A stretch of 64,000 bases of DNA from JAKAGZ01 sp963748105 (GCA_963748105.1 CAVVHP010000011.1:443684-507683); one strand, 5' to 3'; shown: positions 19,507-29,841, numbered from the stretch's first letter. Program-made: numbers and translations. The notes: generated from the letters alone by a model not told the origin.

Positions 19507-20962
19507 TAACTAAATTCCTTATAATTATTTTCAAGAAGATTTACTTTCTCTTTTAATATTTTTATTGCCAGGTCAATGGTTGAAAGATGGGTCCTGAAAG
19601 CCAGCAATGCAAGACGGAATGTAAATTTCCCGTCGATTATTGTTGAAGTAATAAATACCCGGCCGTCTTTGTGAATTTCTTTCAGCAGCAATTCGTTAAA
19701 TTTATTCTGATTCCCTTTTTCGGGAACGTATCTGAAAGTAACTACAGATAATTCCGGCTCCGGGCCCGTTTCAAATCCTTTTGTGTTTTTTATTGTCTTA
19801 TAAAAATATTTTGCCAGCTGCAATTTTTCTTCCAGGGCAGCACGGAACGGTTTTACTCCGTGAATTTTTAAAGGCAGCCAAAGCCTAGTCCCCTGAAATG
19901 TTTTGTTAGTTCCGGGGAAAGATCGGCGGGGGAAAGTTCGTCTGTTGCCGATAGCGCGTCCTGCATATAGTTTGCCTGGTAATAATGAGCCGCGGCAAGG
20001 TGTTTTACATCTTTTACAATTACTACCCCGAGGCCGTAGGGGAGGAACAATCCTTTATGCGGATCAATTACGAATGAGTCAGAAAGATTTATTCCTTTTA
20101 ATTTCTTCTTTCCTGTTTCTGATAAAACAAAGAATCCTCCATATGCACCATCAATGTGATACCATAGATTATTCTTCTTTGCGATCTTCCCGATTTCTTC
20201 CAGGGGATCAATTGCACCAATATCCGTAGTTCCGGCTGATCCGATTACCAGCCAGGGAATCAGCCCTTTCTTTTTATCTTTTTTAATTTGTTTTTCAATT
20301 TCACCGGGAATCATTCTGAATTTATCATCGAGCGGGATATATCTTTTCACAGCATCATGCAGACCGGCAATTCTCAAAGCTTTATCTATACAATGATGGA
20401 CATGTTCAGAAAGATAAATAACAGCCTTGTGGTAATTTCTTGATCTTAAAATTTTTGCGTCTCGTGCGGTAATTATCGCAATTAAATTTGCAACACTTCC
20501 ACCTGATGCTAAATTTCCACCGGCAGATTTTGGATACTTTACAAGGTCGCACATCCAGCGGATTAGCATGTTTTCCATCCTTACCGCGCCGGGAGAGGCA
20601 AAGAATAACCCTGCAAACCTGTTTGTTACGGCTGCCATATAATCAGCAAGTGATGAAGTGTAAATTCCCCCGCCGGGAATGTAACCAAGATGTCCACCGG
20701 AAGCTGGATTTAAATTCGGTGTGTCAACATTCTTTTCAATTATCTTTAACGCTTTATCAATTTTTATAGGCTCTTCAGAAATGGGGGAGTTGTAAATATC
20801 TATCCCTTTATCTTCTGATGCGACAAATGCTTTCTTTTCATAAATTTCATCAAGAAAATGTTCTGTATAATCAATTACTTTATTTCTTACAGATTTTCTT
20901 TTTATTGAATTCGGTTCAAGTTTGCGTGCTTCTTTTTCCAGCCTTTTTATTTTGTTTATCAT
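19506..20962 (-). CDS. PLP-dependent group II amino-acid decarboxylase family protein, one frameshift
   Basis: About 485 residues after correction, of the aromatic/diaminobutyrate decarboxylase family. Visible are PASGGHLGYIPGGG, ASGGSVANLIAIITAR (cofactor phosphate contact), the His stacking region (LSEHVHHCIDKAL), HIDGAYGGF with the Asp that pairs with the pyridine nitrogen, and the Schiff-base Lys in VIDPHKGLFLPYG. The frame ends at HFRGLG; one base is missing near 19882-19888. Adding it continues as RLWLPLKIHGVKPFRAALEEKLQLAKYFYK into the C-terminal domain. The substrate cannot be assigned: tyrosine, tryptophan, glutamate and 2,4-diaminobutyrate enzymes share these motifs. The GTG of the next gene overlaps its stop. 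Confidence 0.85.
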
Positions 20963-21037
20963 ATTACAATCTATAATTTTTGTTATTCAAATATTAAAAT
21001 TAGTAAAATTTGTAATGGCGTTCGATGTTAAAAAAAA

Positions 21038-21067
21038 TAAACCCCTGAAAAACAGGGGTTATTTTTT
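21038..21067. terminator. Bidirectional rho-independent terminator
   Basis: Stem AACCCCTG (21040-21047) / CAGGGGTT (21053-21060) with a five-A loop. It is followed by ATTTTTTC on the plus strand and by a T-run on the minus strand. It lies about 20 bases beyond the stop of the M61 peptidase gene, which it would terminate. Confidence 0.9.
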
Positions 21068-21087
21068 CAATAATATATTCGGGTATT

Positions 21088-22887
21088 TTATTTGATGCTA
21101 AGCCATTTATTGTAGATCATTTGTTGTCTTTCAGTCGGTTTCTCCACTTTCACCAGTTTATATTTATAATTGTGGTGCGTCTTTAATTTTACGTCCAGTG
21201 ACTTAAGAATTCCATCCCTTGATACAGTAACCTTTAATACATCGCCCGGTTTATATTGGTTGATGATTTTTTTCAGATTATCAAAATCAACTCTGTATCC
21301 GTTAAGGGCAATAATTTCATCATTTGCATTTATGCCTCCATCGTAAGCTGATGTACCAACTTCAACACTTCTAACGATTAATTTCCCATTTTTATCAAAG
21401 GTTCTTGCCCCAAAGTGACTTTCGTCTTTACCATTATCGACTAACTTTAAGCCCGCGTAATCGAAATATTTATTATAAACTATATCTTTTGTGGAATAAA
21501 CATAATCTTTAAAAAACTTATCAAGATTTTCGCCAGCTATTTTTTCAACTGTTGCTTTATACTCTTCGTCGGTAAAACCTCTTCCAAGTTTTTTATAATA
21601 CTCATTATATAAATATTTTAATACGTCATCATAATTTTTCCTGCCGTTCGTATTGTTGATAATTTCAAGATCGAGAAGTGCACCTAATACTGCACCTGAA
21701 GCATAATAAGTAAGTGTAGTGTTGTTGCTGTTTTCATTTGGCTGATATTGCTTTATCCACGTATCAAAGCTTGACTCAGCAGGTGATTGCACTTTTCTTC
21801 CGGGCTGACCTTCAACATAAGAAATACCTCCGCTTACACGGCCGAGATAACTTTCAGGACTAATTATTCCAGATCTTCTCAATATTAGTGAACCGTAATA
21901 GGAAGTTACACCTTCCATTTCCCATAGCAATCTTGTATAATTCTCTTTTTGGTAATCAAAAGGTCCAAGCGCTACAGGACGAATTCTTTTTACATTCCAT
22001 AAATGGAAATATTCGTGCGATACAGTTCCTAGAAAACGCATCAGCATATTGGGAGAATAAATCCATCTGTTTACTTCTAGAGTTGTTGAGTTAAGATGTT
22101 CCAGTCCACCGCTTCCATGCTCCAGGTTATGAATAATAAATGTATAGTGTTTATTTGGATTCTCACCAACTACTTTTGTCTCTTCTTCGACAATTTTTGT
22201 CATATATTTTTTTAATGTATCTACATTGTAATTTGCATCGCCGTACATTGCCACATAGTGTTTTACACCTGCGGCATTAAATTCAAAAACGTCCTGATTT
22301 CCTATTTCAATTGGAGAATCTACAAGAATATCATAATTGGGGGAATAATATGTTAACTTTTTTTCAGCCACAGGCTCAAGTCCAGTGCTTACTTTTTTCC
22401 AATCTTTATACGGAGTGATGGTTAATGTGGAAGGTAAATCTTTCATTTTGTTTATGTACATAAAAATGCTGGTTCCATTCAGGTATCCGTGGCCGGAATC
22501 GAGAAAACTTGTTCTTACGGAAGCCTTAAAAGCGTAGACATCATATTTAATATTTACTTCATCAGAATTTTTACTATAAACACGCCAGGTATATTTGTTT
22601 ATTTTTTCGAATTTGAGTTCATTCCCGTTTGCATTGTATGCATGAAAAAACTCCACGTTTTTAGGAAAATCTCTTACAAGATATGAACCCGGTGCCCACA
22701 CGGGCATAAGAAAATCTATATAATTTTTTTGTAATCCCTTAATTTTTGTTGTTACTTCAAAATAATGAGTATATGGTTTGCTCATTGAGAGGAAATATTC
22801 AAGTTGTAAATTCTGAGCTTGCATATTTGCAGACAGTATAAGGGACAATAAGAATAAGACAATTATTACTTTTACTGAACGTTTCAT
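21088..22887 (-). CDS. M61 (glycyl aminopeptidase-like) metallopeptidase with PDZ domain
   Basis: 599 residues, exported (signal peptide to MQAQ, residue 25). An N-terminal M61-type beta domain is followed by the catalytic zinc site VSHEYFHLWNVKRIRP (HExxH), with the third zinc ligand expected in WEMEGVTSYYG. A PDZ domain occupies about 490-575 (GTSAYDGGINANDEIIALNG). Family members are periplasmic aminopeptidases with a preference for N-terminal Gly or Ala in the characterised examples; specificity here is not shown. Monocistronic, with a strong terminator behind it and about 440 bases of non-coding DNA ahead. Confidence 0.93.
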   Translation of the reverse strand: MKRSVKVIIVLFLLSLILSANMQAQNLQLEYFLSMSKPYTHYFEVTTKIKGLQKNYIDFLMPVWAPGSYLVRDFPKNVEFFHAYNANGNELKFEKINKYTWRVYSKNSDEVNIKYDVYAFKASVRTSFLDSGHGYLNGTSIFMYINKMKDLPSTLTITPYKDWKKVSTGLEPVAEKKLTYYSPNYDILVDSPIEIGNQDVFEFNAAGVKHYVAMYGDANYNVDTLKKYMTKIVEEETKVVGENPNKHYTFIIHNLEHGSGGLEHLNSTTLEVNRWIYSPNMLMRFLGTVSHEYFHLWNVKRIRPVALGPFDYQKENYTRLLWEMEGVTSYYGSLILRRSGIISPESYLGRVSGGISYVEGQPGRKVQSPAESSFDTWIKQYQPNENSNNTTLTYYASGAVLGALLDLEIINNTNGRKNYDDVLKYLYNEYYKKLGRGFTDEEYKATVEKIAGENLDKFFKDYVYSTKDIVYNKYFDYAGLKLVDNGKDESHFGARTFDKNGKLIVRSVEVGTSAYDGGINANDEIIALNGYRVDFDNLKKIINQYKPGDVLKVTVSRDGILKSLDVKLKTHHNYKYKLVKVEKPTERQQMIYNKWLSIK

Positions 22888-23327
22888 AGCACCTGTAAAT
22901 TTTATGATGAAAAAATTAGAAGCTTTAATCCATAGAAGGCTTTTTGAAATTAAAAGTAAATAATTACAGAATCAATCAATTTGGGATAAGTGAATCTTCT
23001 TTAAAATAAAAAAACCGCCCCAGAATTGAGGCGGTCTCAAAAATGATCCTCTTTAACTTGTTTGTTCATCGTAACCATACATCTTTAAAAGAATCTTTAG
23101 CTAACACATAAAATCAAGGACCATTTTTATATTCACTAATAATAAGAGTTATAAAACATTCATTAGAACTACTATATTATATACAATCTTGGGGGTGTTA
23201 AAGTTCCAATAAAATATCTTTGTTTAAATTCTCTACATTATTAGACAGGGAACCAAATCTAAAGGTTGTATTAATTTTAATCATAAGGTGAAAAAAAGTT
23301 GAGGCAATCGGAGTTCTTCTTCCCGAT
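22888..23327. other. 440-base intergenic region with a terminator and possible small transcript
   Basis: No protein gene longer than about 10 codons is convincing. It contains a minus-strand terminator at 23006-23035. On the minus strand TATAAT (23076-23181 region, at 23176-23181) stands about 140 bases ahead of that terminator, and a nine-codon reading frame (MYGYDEQTS) lies between. This could be the trailer of the ABC-2 operon or an independent small RNA. Confidence 0.4.
23004..23035 (-). terminator. Rho-independent terminator downstream of the ABC-2 operon
   Basis: On the minus strand ACCGCC (23035-23030) pairs with GGCGGT (23019-23014) and is followed by TTTTTTTATTTT. It lies about 290 bases after the permease stop, an unusually long trailer. 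Confidence 0.85.
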
Positions 23328-24560
23328 TTAGGCTATTGACAGGATGTTTTTCTTAAAATTGTTGATTGAAATAACCATCATTACTGAACCGATTCCAACC
23401 AGAACCAGTGCCCTTAGTGCCACGTCAGTAATCGGGAGATGGCGCCAGAAAATATCATAAAATCCCTGAATACCCCAGTAATTTACGGAAACCACCGCAA
23501 TGTGCTGCATAATTGCCGGCATTAGAAAAAGCGGTACCATGCTTCCTCCAATTGCGGACATTACAAGTATAATCAGAGTAGAATAACTTTCCACCTGCTT
23601 CCTGGTTTTTGCAATGGAAGCGATGAAGATTCCAAATGAAGCACAAGCAAAGGCTGTGGTCAGAATCATCAGAGCGAGAGATGGAAAATCAATGAAAATA
23701 TTCAATCCGAAAGCCACCCAGGCAAAAATAAACATTACAGACAACTGGATAATTGAAACTGCAATTGTGGCAAGCATTTTTCCGAATAAAATAGAAGTAG
23801 GATGAATGGGGGAGTACAACAATTTTTTAAGTGTGCCTTCTTCTTTTTCCATGAGCATCCCGCTTCCCATGCCGGTAACGGTAAATAACAGCATCATTAT
23901 TGCCGTACCGGCAACTGCTTGAATCAGCCCGAGGTTTTGTTCAGCTTTTGCAAACACGGGTGTGGTTTTGATACCTAAAGAATTATTTGCAGGGTTTTCA
24001 TCACTCTTACCAAAATTATTCATCTGTTCATCAACTTTTTGCTGTATGATAGCCAGGTTCCCCGGAGATAAATCCGGGTTGTTTTTTTCAATCATTTTTT
24101 TGATGCTTTTCTTAATTGTCTTTTGACCAACAATTCCCATTAGTTTTGAAAAAAGTACCTGTTGCAGAAGCCCCGCTTCTATTTGTCTGGATTGGTCATA
24201 AAATAACTCCATTGACGGGCTGCTTCCATTATCTACTGAGTCTTTAAAACCCTTATAAAAAACAAGCAATGCTACGCGGCTTCCTTTTTTTACTTCTGCT
24301 TTTCCTTTTTCAAAGGTAATTTGCTTTATATCCAGAGATTTCATGGTATCAAGTTCAGAAATTACATTTTTTGTCATTTCTGTATTATCTCGGTCTGAAA
24401 TAAAAATTGAGATTGGATTTGCATCATTTGATCCACCACCTACGCCGCCGAACGCGAAAGCAAAAAGTGATATTAAAGCAATTGGCAAAAATAAAGTTAA
24501 AATTACGGCCCTTTTGTCGTGGATGATCAGGCGCAGGTCTTTGATTGCTAATTTTAACAT
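23328..24560 (-). CDS. ABC-2 type transporter permease
   Basis: 410 residues with the layout of exporter permeases of the ABC-2 / YhfK-DrrB type: one N-terminal helix (about 18-37), a large extracytoplasmic loop (40-215), then five helices. The loop ends in a stretch before AVAGTAIMMLLFTVTGMGSG, followed by EKEEGTLKKLLYSPI, the conserved coupling segment. It starts five bases after the ATPase gene stop, so the two form an exporter. Substrate unknown; drug, lipid or polysaccharide export are all possible. Confidence 0.88.
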   Translation of the reverse strand: MLKLAIKDLRLIIHDKRAVILTLFLPIALISLFAFAFGGVGGGSNDANPISIFISDRDNTEMTKNVISELDTMKSLDIKQITFEKGKAEVKKGSRVALLVFYKGFKDSVDNGSSPSMELFYDQSRQIEAGLLQQVLFSKLMGIVGQKTIKKSIKKMIEKNNPDLSPGNLAIIQQKVDEQMNNFGKSDENPANNSLGIKTTPVFAKAEQNLGLIQAVAGTAIMMLLFTVTGMGSGMLMEKEEGTLKKLLYSPIHPTSILFGKMLATIAVSIIQLSVMFIFAWVAFGLNIFIDFPSLALMILTTAFACASFGIFIASIAKTRKQVESYSTLIILVMSAIGGSMVPLFLMPAIMQHIAVVSVNYWGIQGFYDIFWRHLPITDVALRALVLVGIGSVMMVISINNFKKNILSIA

Positions 24561-24565
24561 AATTT

Positions 24566-25495
24566 TTAATCCCTCAGTTTTCTACCGGTCAGATTCAAGA
24601 ATATTGTTTCAAGATTTACCTTTTGAATTTCTATCTGTTGTATTCCTACTTTTGCATTATTCAATTCAGTGAGAATTAAAGGAAGGTCTCTACCGCTGTT
24701 TTTACTTGAAAATGTGATTACGCCATTGGATATATCCAGACAGTTTTTTATTTGCTTTATTTTCTCCACATTAAACTCTTCAGAATTTTCAGAGTGAATC
24801 TTAATTGACTCTTCTGCTTTTGTTGTTTCACGCAATTCATCAAGTGTTCCCTCAGCAATTATATTACCGTGGTCTATAATTCCAATCCGGTCACACAATC
24901 TTTCGGCTTCTTCCATATAGTGAGTTGTATAGATTATTGTCATTCCGTTTTGATGAAGCTCTTCCAGTACATCAAAAATTAAATTCCTGCTTTGCGGATC
25001 AATTCCCACGGTCGGCTCGTCCATAAATAATATTTTGGGAGAATGAAGCAGTGCCGACGCAATATTTATTCTTCTTTTCATTCCTCCGGAATATGTCTTT
25101 ATTTTATCTTTTTTCCTGTCGGATAAGCCCATCAGCGACAGGGTCTCATCAATTTTATTTTGCAGGTCTTCGTAATTAAGGCTATAAAGACTGCCCCAGA
25201 ACATGAGGTTATCGTATGCCGAAAGTTCGTTGTAAAGCGAAATTTCCTGTGGCACAACACCTATAGATTTCTTGCATTCCATAGAATTATTTTTCAGGTC
25301 GGTCCCGTTAATTTTCACGTAGCCTGTATCGGGTTGAGAGATTGTGCTGATAACATTTATCGTCGTGGTTTTTCCTGCTCCGTTTGGTCCCAAAAGCCCG
25401 TAAAGCTCCCCTTCTTTTATAGAAAAGCTTACCCTTTTTAAGGCTTCAACATTTCCAAATTTTTTTGAGAGGTTCGAAACTTCTAAAATATTCAT
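24566..25495 (-). CDS. ABC-2 exporter ATP-binding protein
   Basis: 309 residues. Walker A GPNGAGKTT (about 36-44), Q-loop VVPQEISLYNELSAYDNL, signature YSGGMKRRINIASALL, Walker B ILFMDEPTVGIDP, switch His in TTHYMEEAERL. The last 80 residues form the accessory domain typical of drug- or daunorubicin-type exporter ATPases. It is the first gene of the exporter pair, with 94 bases to the peptidoglycan-binding remnant upstream. Confidence 0.93.
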   Translation of the reverse strand: MNILEVSNLSKKFGNVEALKRVSFSIKEGELYGLLGPNGAGKTTTINVISTISQPDTGYVKINGTDLKNNSMECKKSIGVVPQEISLYNELSAYDNLMFWGSLYSLNYEDLQNKIDETLSLMGLSDRKKDKIKTYSGGMKRRINIASALLHSPKILFMDEPTVGIDPQSRNLIFDVLEELHQNGMTIIYTTHYMEEAERLCDRIGIIDHGNIIAEGTLDELRETTKAEESIKIHSENSEEFNVEKIKQIKNCLDISNGVITFSSKNSGRDLPLILTELNNAKVGIQQIEIQKVNLETIFLNLTGRKLRD

Positions 25496-25589
25496 GATAG
25501 CATATTTATTTGCTGTTAGATGGAATTTGGCACCGGGGATAAATTAAAAAAAAGGGGAGTATATAACAAATATTATTAGAAAGGTCCCT

Positions 25590-25865
25590 TTATTTGGAGG
25601 AGTATTTAGAAAATGTCTTTCGGAGTTTTTCATCGTATTTGTTCTTTTTATATCCTGGGCCGTAATAATGATGAGCAAAACAGTTCATGTCTTTGCTCAG
25701 ACTATTCCATCAGAAACCAGTTGGAATTTTTTGAAAATCTTTTACAGCTATTTCTGTACCTTTTCCAAATATTCCGTCCACTATGAGGTTATAACTATTC
25801 TTATTTAATAGTTTTTATAATAGCTCTACAGAGTCTCCACGGGAGCGTATTTTTAGAGTTGTCAT
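25590..25865 (-). pseudogene. Remnant of a small peptidoglycan-binding domain protein
   Basis: The minus strand from an ATG at 25865 reads TTLKIRSRGDSVELL, a TAA at 25815-25817 where the family has Gln, then KLLNKNSYNLIVDGIFGKGT and EIAVKDFQK, which is the PG_binding_1 fold. After a frame change it continues as LVSDGIV then a TGA before AKT, matching the usual DGIVGAKTW end. A last open stretch (HHYYGPGYKKNKYDEKL) runs to a TAA at 25590. Two in-frame stops and at least one frame change in 90 codons, with substitution-type stops, make this look like real decay, unlike other broken genes here. It lies between the lamin-tail gene and the exporter. Confidence 0.65.
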
Positions 25866-25920
25866 AAAGTCCCTTAATTGTGCTAAAAACTATGAAATTA
25901 AACTATTTCCTTTTATGACA

Positions 25921-28900
25921 TTAAAACTTTTTAGCAACCACAACAACTGTTTTCATTTTTTCGGATACTCCGGAATTTGAATTCAATGCCTCAATTAAAA
26001 CGATATAAATTCCCATTCTTAAAGTATTGTTATTGTCATCCAAGCCGTCAAAAATTACTGAACCATCAGTGCCGGTTGCGGAATTATTTCTCAGAGTTCT
26101 GACCAGTCTGCCTTTACTATCGAATATTTTAATTTTTACCTGGGCAGTTTTTTGCGGCAGTTTGTATTTTATAATAGTAAAATCTTCATACCCATCATTA
26201 TCCGGTGAAAACGGGTTGGGAGAAATTGAAATTTTTGAACTAATATTTTTTGATTGTGTAGTGTAAATACTGTTTCTTTTGCCCGGAGTTGCTCCCTGTA
26301 TGCTGGCTGAACTGCTCCAGTTGTTTTTATCATTTCCTTCCAGGAATGGATTTATTTTCTCAAGCGAAATATTTTGTGTAATTGTAAAATTCGGATTATG
26401 CCATTGCTCATAATAGTTTACTGAATCTATTGTGTTTCCCAATTCATCTTTTAGCAAAATCAGGCCGTTCTTATTAGCAAGACCAAATGAAGAAATTTTT
26501 ACAATGTTTATGCTCTCGGGGTCAGTATTATAAATGTTTTTTCTGAAATTAGAATCTGCAGCAATAACAAAATATTTACCGGCTTTAACATTCCGTAAAA
26601 TTCTTGAAAGGAAAAATCTTTTATCGTTTTCGTTTACAAATGACCATCCGCCAATATTCAATGTCGAATCTGTTGTATTAAAAAATTCTATAAATTCGCT
26701 GTTGTTAGCAGCCGGGTCAAACATTATTTCATTTATGACAAGGGAATTCCTTTTATAAGATTTCAGGTCAGTTGCAGAGTTTGTAAATCCGGGAGTACTT
26801 TTACCTGAATCAACGGAAGCTCTCCAGTTAGTGCTATCGGTTGATTCCGAAGAATAACTAATTCTTTCAAGAGAGAAACCGTTTCCCCCACCCCAGGTTG
26901 ATGAATAAATAACACTGTCTATTTTGTTCCCTTTGCTATCAAGTAAAGTTAGTCCGTCTGTTGAGTTATTTAAAGAGCCGAAATTTGAATTTATTACTTT
27001 GTCCTTTATTTCCGGGTGAGATAAAATGAATGATGAATCTGGGGCAACAACTACAAAAGCACCCGGAGAAATTTGATAATTTTTTAGCGTTAATGAATTA
27101 CCCGATCGTGAAGGCAGCAGATTGATGATTGCCCATTTGTTCAAATTAATATTTTTTCCTGAATTATTATAAATTTCAAACCATTCAGGCTCATCTTTTG
27201 AAGGATCGTACATAATTTCATTTATTACAACACTGTTTTTTCTGTAACCCGGTGAGATACCATTATATGCGATGTTATTGCTTGTATCCTGGTCAGAATT
27301 CCAAATTGCTTTAACAATAAAATTATGTTTCTCCGAAATAGCATTTAGTACATAATTGAATTGCAGGAGTACTGAATCTTCCGGTGATAAATTATTATGA
27401 AAAATATTATCGAGTAATTTATCTGCTACAGAGTCCCGATTTGTGTCTTCGTAAAGCGAAAGAGAAAAATCAGCAATGTTTCTGCCGGGGTTTTTAATCA
27501 GTGCTGAAATATTTACGTTATCACCGGATAGGGGAGGATCAGGAGAAAATATTATTTTCCCTACAGAAACATCAAAATCCTTTTGGCTAACCGAGTTGAT
27601 TCTACCCGGAGTTGAACCGGTAATATTTTTAGAAGTTGCCCAATTAGATCTGTTATTAGAATTATTTAGTGTCGAAATTCTTTCGAGTGATATTCCGTTG
27701 CTGCCCCCCCAGTCCGATGAGTAGACCACGCTGTCTATTAAGTTATTATTGAGATCTCTTATAGCTATACCATCAAAATTATTATTAAGAGACCCAAAAT
27801 TCAGAATGATAGAATTTGATTCTAATTCTTTGTGTTTTTCAAAAAATGATGAGTCAGCAGCTATCACCAGGTAGTTATTTGGAGCTAAAAAATTATCTGT
27901 TGCAGAAAGTAAATATTCATGAGTTGATGGGATCAGATTTACAATCACCCAATTTTTAAGATTTATATTCACATCTGAATTGTTAAATAATTCAAGCCAC
28001 TCGGGTCCATTTTTACCCGGATCATACATTATTTCATTTATAACAAGGCTGTTTTGTGAATAACCAGGTGTAAGGGTTTTATAAGTTCTGTTGTTTGTTG
28101 AGTCTTCATCAGAAGTTGAGCTTATTTCAACAATAAAACTATGTGTTTCTTTTATTGCATTAACTCTATAGTTGAATTTCAAAATTACTGAATCACCTTT
28201 TGCTAAACTCTGGCTGTTTATTTCATCCAGTTTTTTGTTACTAAGAGAATCTGCATTAGTGTCTTCAAACAGGCCAACTGAAAAGCTTATTGGATTTTTC
28301 CCATTATTTTTAAGCAATACCGAAATAGAAACATTATCACCAATGACCGGGTTAGAAGGCGAAAACAAAATTTTATCAGCGGAAATGTCATAACCTTTTT
28401 GAGTGACAGAATTTATTTTACCAGGAGTTGCTTTGAGAAAATCGTGGGATGAATTCCAATTCTCTGGCTCATTTGAACCTTTTTCAGGGTCAATTCTTTC
28501 AAGGGACTCGCCACTATTGCCTCCCCAACCCGGTGAATATTCAAGTGAATCAATTACACGGTATAATGAGTCAAGCAAAATTATTTTATCACCCGAATTA
28601 TTTAGGATCGGTAGTTTACCGGCGGAATAAGCGGATGGTAAATTGAAAAATTCTGTAATTGTGCTATCAGAAGAAAAAACAAAGTATTCATTTGAGCTTA
28701 GTATCTGGGAGTTATTAATAATTTTTATTGTATCAGATTTATCCGCGATATTATAACCTGAAATATCTATTGCCTTTTCACTTCTGTTGAAAATTTCTAT
28801 CCACTCAGGCGCAGGAGAATTAGGCGCATACATTATTTCGTTTATAACAAGATCATTTCGTAATTCATTGATCTTAACTCCAGTAATTTCCAATAAAGAA

Positions 28901-29784
28901 ATATTATTGAGAAGGTTTTCATCTTCTGTAGTTTGTAATTCCGCAATAAATAAATTACCTCCTTCGAGAAAATCTGAAGTTGAGATTTGATAATCAATTG
29001 AATCTCCGGGTGGGAGTGAGGGTCCCATAAATGTTTGCAGTAATTCACTGGTCTGCCCGGTCGAATCCACATTCCTATCGCGGAATAGATCCAACTGAAA
29101 CGGCTCAGAATCTTTTACGCCGAAATTTTTGACTGTTATAAATAAAGTGATCTCATTCCCTGTAATTCCATACTTTTTTTCTGAAGTGAAGTCTGATATT
29201 CCCGGATCGAAATTTATGGGGCTTACTGAATTTCTGAATCCCGGAGTTCCCAAATCCCTAAGAGAGTTTTTCCAGTTTGAAGCAGTTGTATCAGAATTTA
29301 GCATTATTTTTTCGTCTGATATCCCTTTAGAATTATTTGCGGAATAAGTGTATTCTTCCAATTTGATTCCGGAGGAATTAAACAATTGAATAGTACGATC
29401 AGAAGAATTTGACATTCCTGAAGAGCCAAAAGCATTATCAGAGTTTTTGAGTATCAGAGCATCTGAAGGAACTAAATCTTTATAGATTCCATTTTGAATG
29501 TCATAGTCTCCTTCAAATATAACTGCAAAGGATTTTGGCTTAAGTATTGTCCCTAATCCAGCGGTTGAAAAATTATCCGCTGAGGACTTGTAATATTTTA
29601 TCTGAAAATTATTCAGATCAACTGAGTTTGTTGTGCTGGTATTATAGACCTCAATAAACTCGTTATTCCCGGATTTGGCCGCGAACATAACTTCGCTTAT
29701 TATTATCGAATTATCAGTTTGACTGGACTGTCCAAAAATAGCAGCACAATAAAGTGCAAAGGAAATAAAGAATAATTTCTTCAC
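25921..29784 (-). CDS. Secreted multi-domain protein: five lamin-tail domains, three CARDB-like domains, FlgD-like C-terminus
   Basis: 1287 residues with a signal peptide (to FGQ, residue 19). Lamin-tail (LTD) domains start near 25, 310, 578, 850 and 1013, each opening with (V/I)I(N/S)E(I/V)M(Y/F) and containing a phrase like EW(I/L/F)E(I/L)(F/Y)N. CARDB-like Ig domains sit at about 190-300, 467-570 and 738-845. LTD 2 to 4 end with near-identical phrases (SLERI, TPGKINSV). The C-terminus (about 1185-1287, SPNPFSPDNDGYEDFTI ... MGIYIVLIEA) is the FlgD-like Ig/sorting-type domain common on surface proteins of this group. Probably an adhesive or matrix protein exported to the surface. Monocistronic. 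Confidence 0.88.
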   Translation of the reverse strand: MKKLFFISFALYCAAIFGQSSQTDNSIIISEVMFAAKSGNNEFIEVYNTSTTNSVDLNNFQIKYYKSSADNFSTAGLGTILKPKSFAVIFEGDYDIQNGIYKDLVPSDALILKNSDNAFGSSGMSNSSDRTIQLFNSSGIKLEEYTYSANNSKGISDEKIMLNSDTTASNWKNSLRDLGTPGFRNSVSPINFDPGISDFTSEKKYGITGNEITLFITVKNFGVKDSEPFQLDLFRDRNVDSTGQTSELLQTFMGPSLPPGDSIDYQISTSDFLEGGNLFIAELQTTEDENLLNNISLLEITGVKINELRNDLVINEIMYAPNSPAPEWIEIFNRSEKAIDISGYNIADKSDTIKIINNSQILSSNEYFVFSSDSTITEFFNLPSAYSAGKLPILNNSGDKIILLDSLYRVIDSLEYSPGWGGNSGESLERIDPEKGSNEPENWNSSHDFLKATPGKINSVTQKGYDISADKILFSPSNPVIGDNVSISVLLKNNGKNPISFSVGLFEDTNADSLSNKKLDEINSQSLAKGDSVILKFNYRVNAIKETHSFIVEISSTSDEDSTNNRTYKTLTPGYSQNSLVINEIMYDPGKNGPEWLELFNNSDVNINLKNWVIVNLIPSTHEYLLSATDNFLAPNNYLVIAADSSFFEKHKELESNSIILNFGSLNNNFDGIAIRDLNNNLIDSVVYSSDWGGSNGISLERISTLNNSNNRSNWATSKNITGSTPGRINSVSQKDFDVSVGKIIFSPDPPLSGDNVNISALIKNPGRNIADFSLSLYEDTNRDSVADKLLDNIFHNNLSPEDSVLLQFNYVLNAISEKHNFIVKAIWNSDQDTSNNIAYNGISPGYRKNSVVINEIMYDPSKDEPEWFEIYNNSGKNINLNKWAIINLLPSRSGNSLTLKNYQISPGAFVVVAPDSSFILSHPEIKDKVINSNFGSLNNSTDGLTLLDSKGNKIDSVIYSSTWGGGNGFSLERISYSSESTDSTNWRASVDSGKSTPGFTNSATDLKSYKRNSLVINEIMFDPAANNSEFIEFFNTTDSTLNIGGWSFVNENDKRFFLSRILRNVKAGKYFVIAADSNFRKNIYNTDPESINIVKISSFGLANKNGLILLKDELGNTIDSVNYYEQWHNPNFTITQNISLEKINPFLEGNDKNNWSSSASIQGATPGKRNSIYTTQSKNISSKISISPNPFSPDNDGYEDFTIIKYKLPQKTAQVKIKIFDSKGRLVRTLRNNSATGTDGSVIFDGLDDNNNTLRMGIYIVLIEALNSNSGVSEKMKTVVVVAKKF

Positions 29785-29841
29785 TTTAACTCCCCGTTTT
29801 TGTTAAAGAAAGAATTTATTTATCTCTTTTTAAAAGATATT

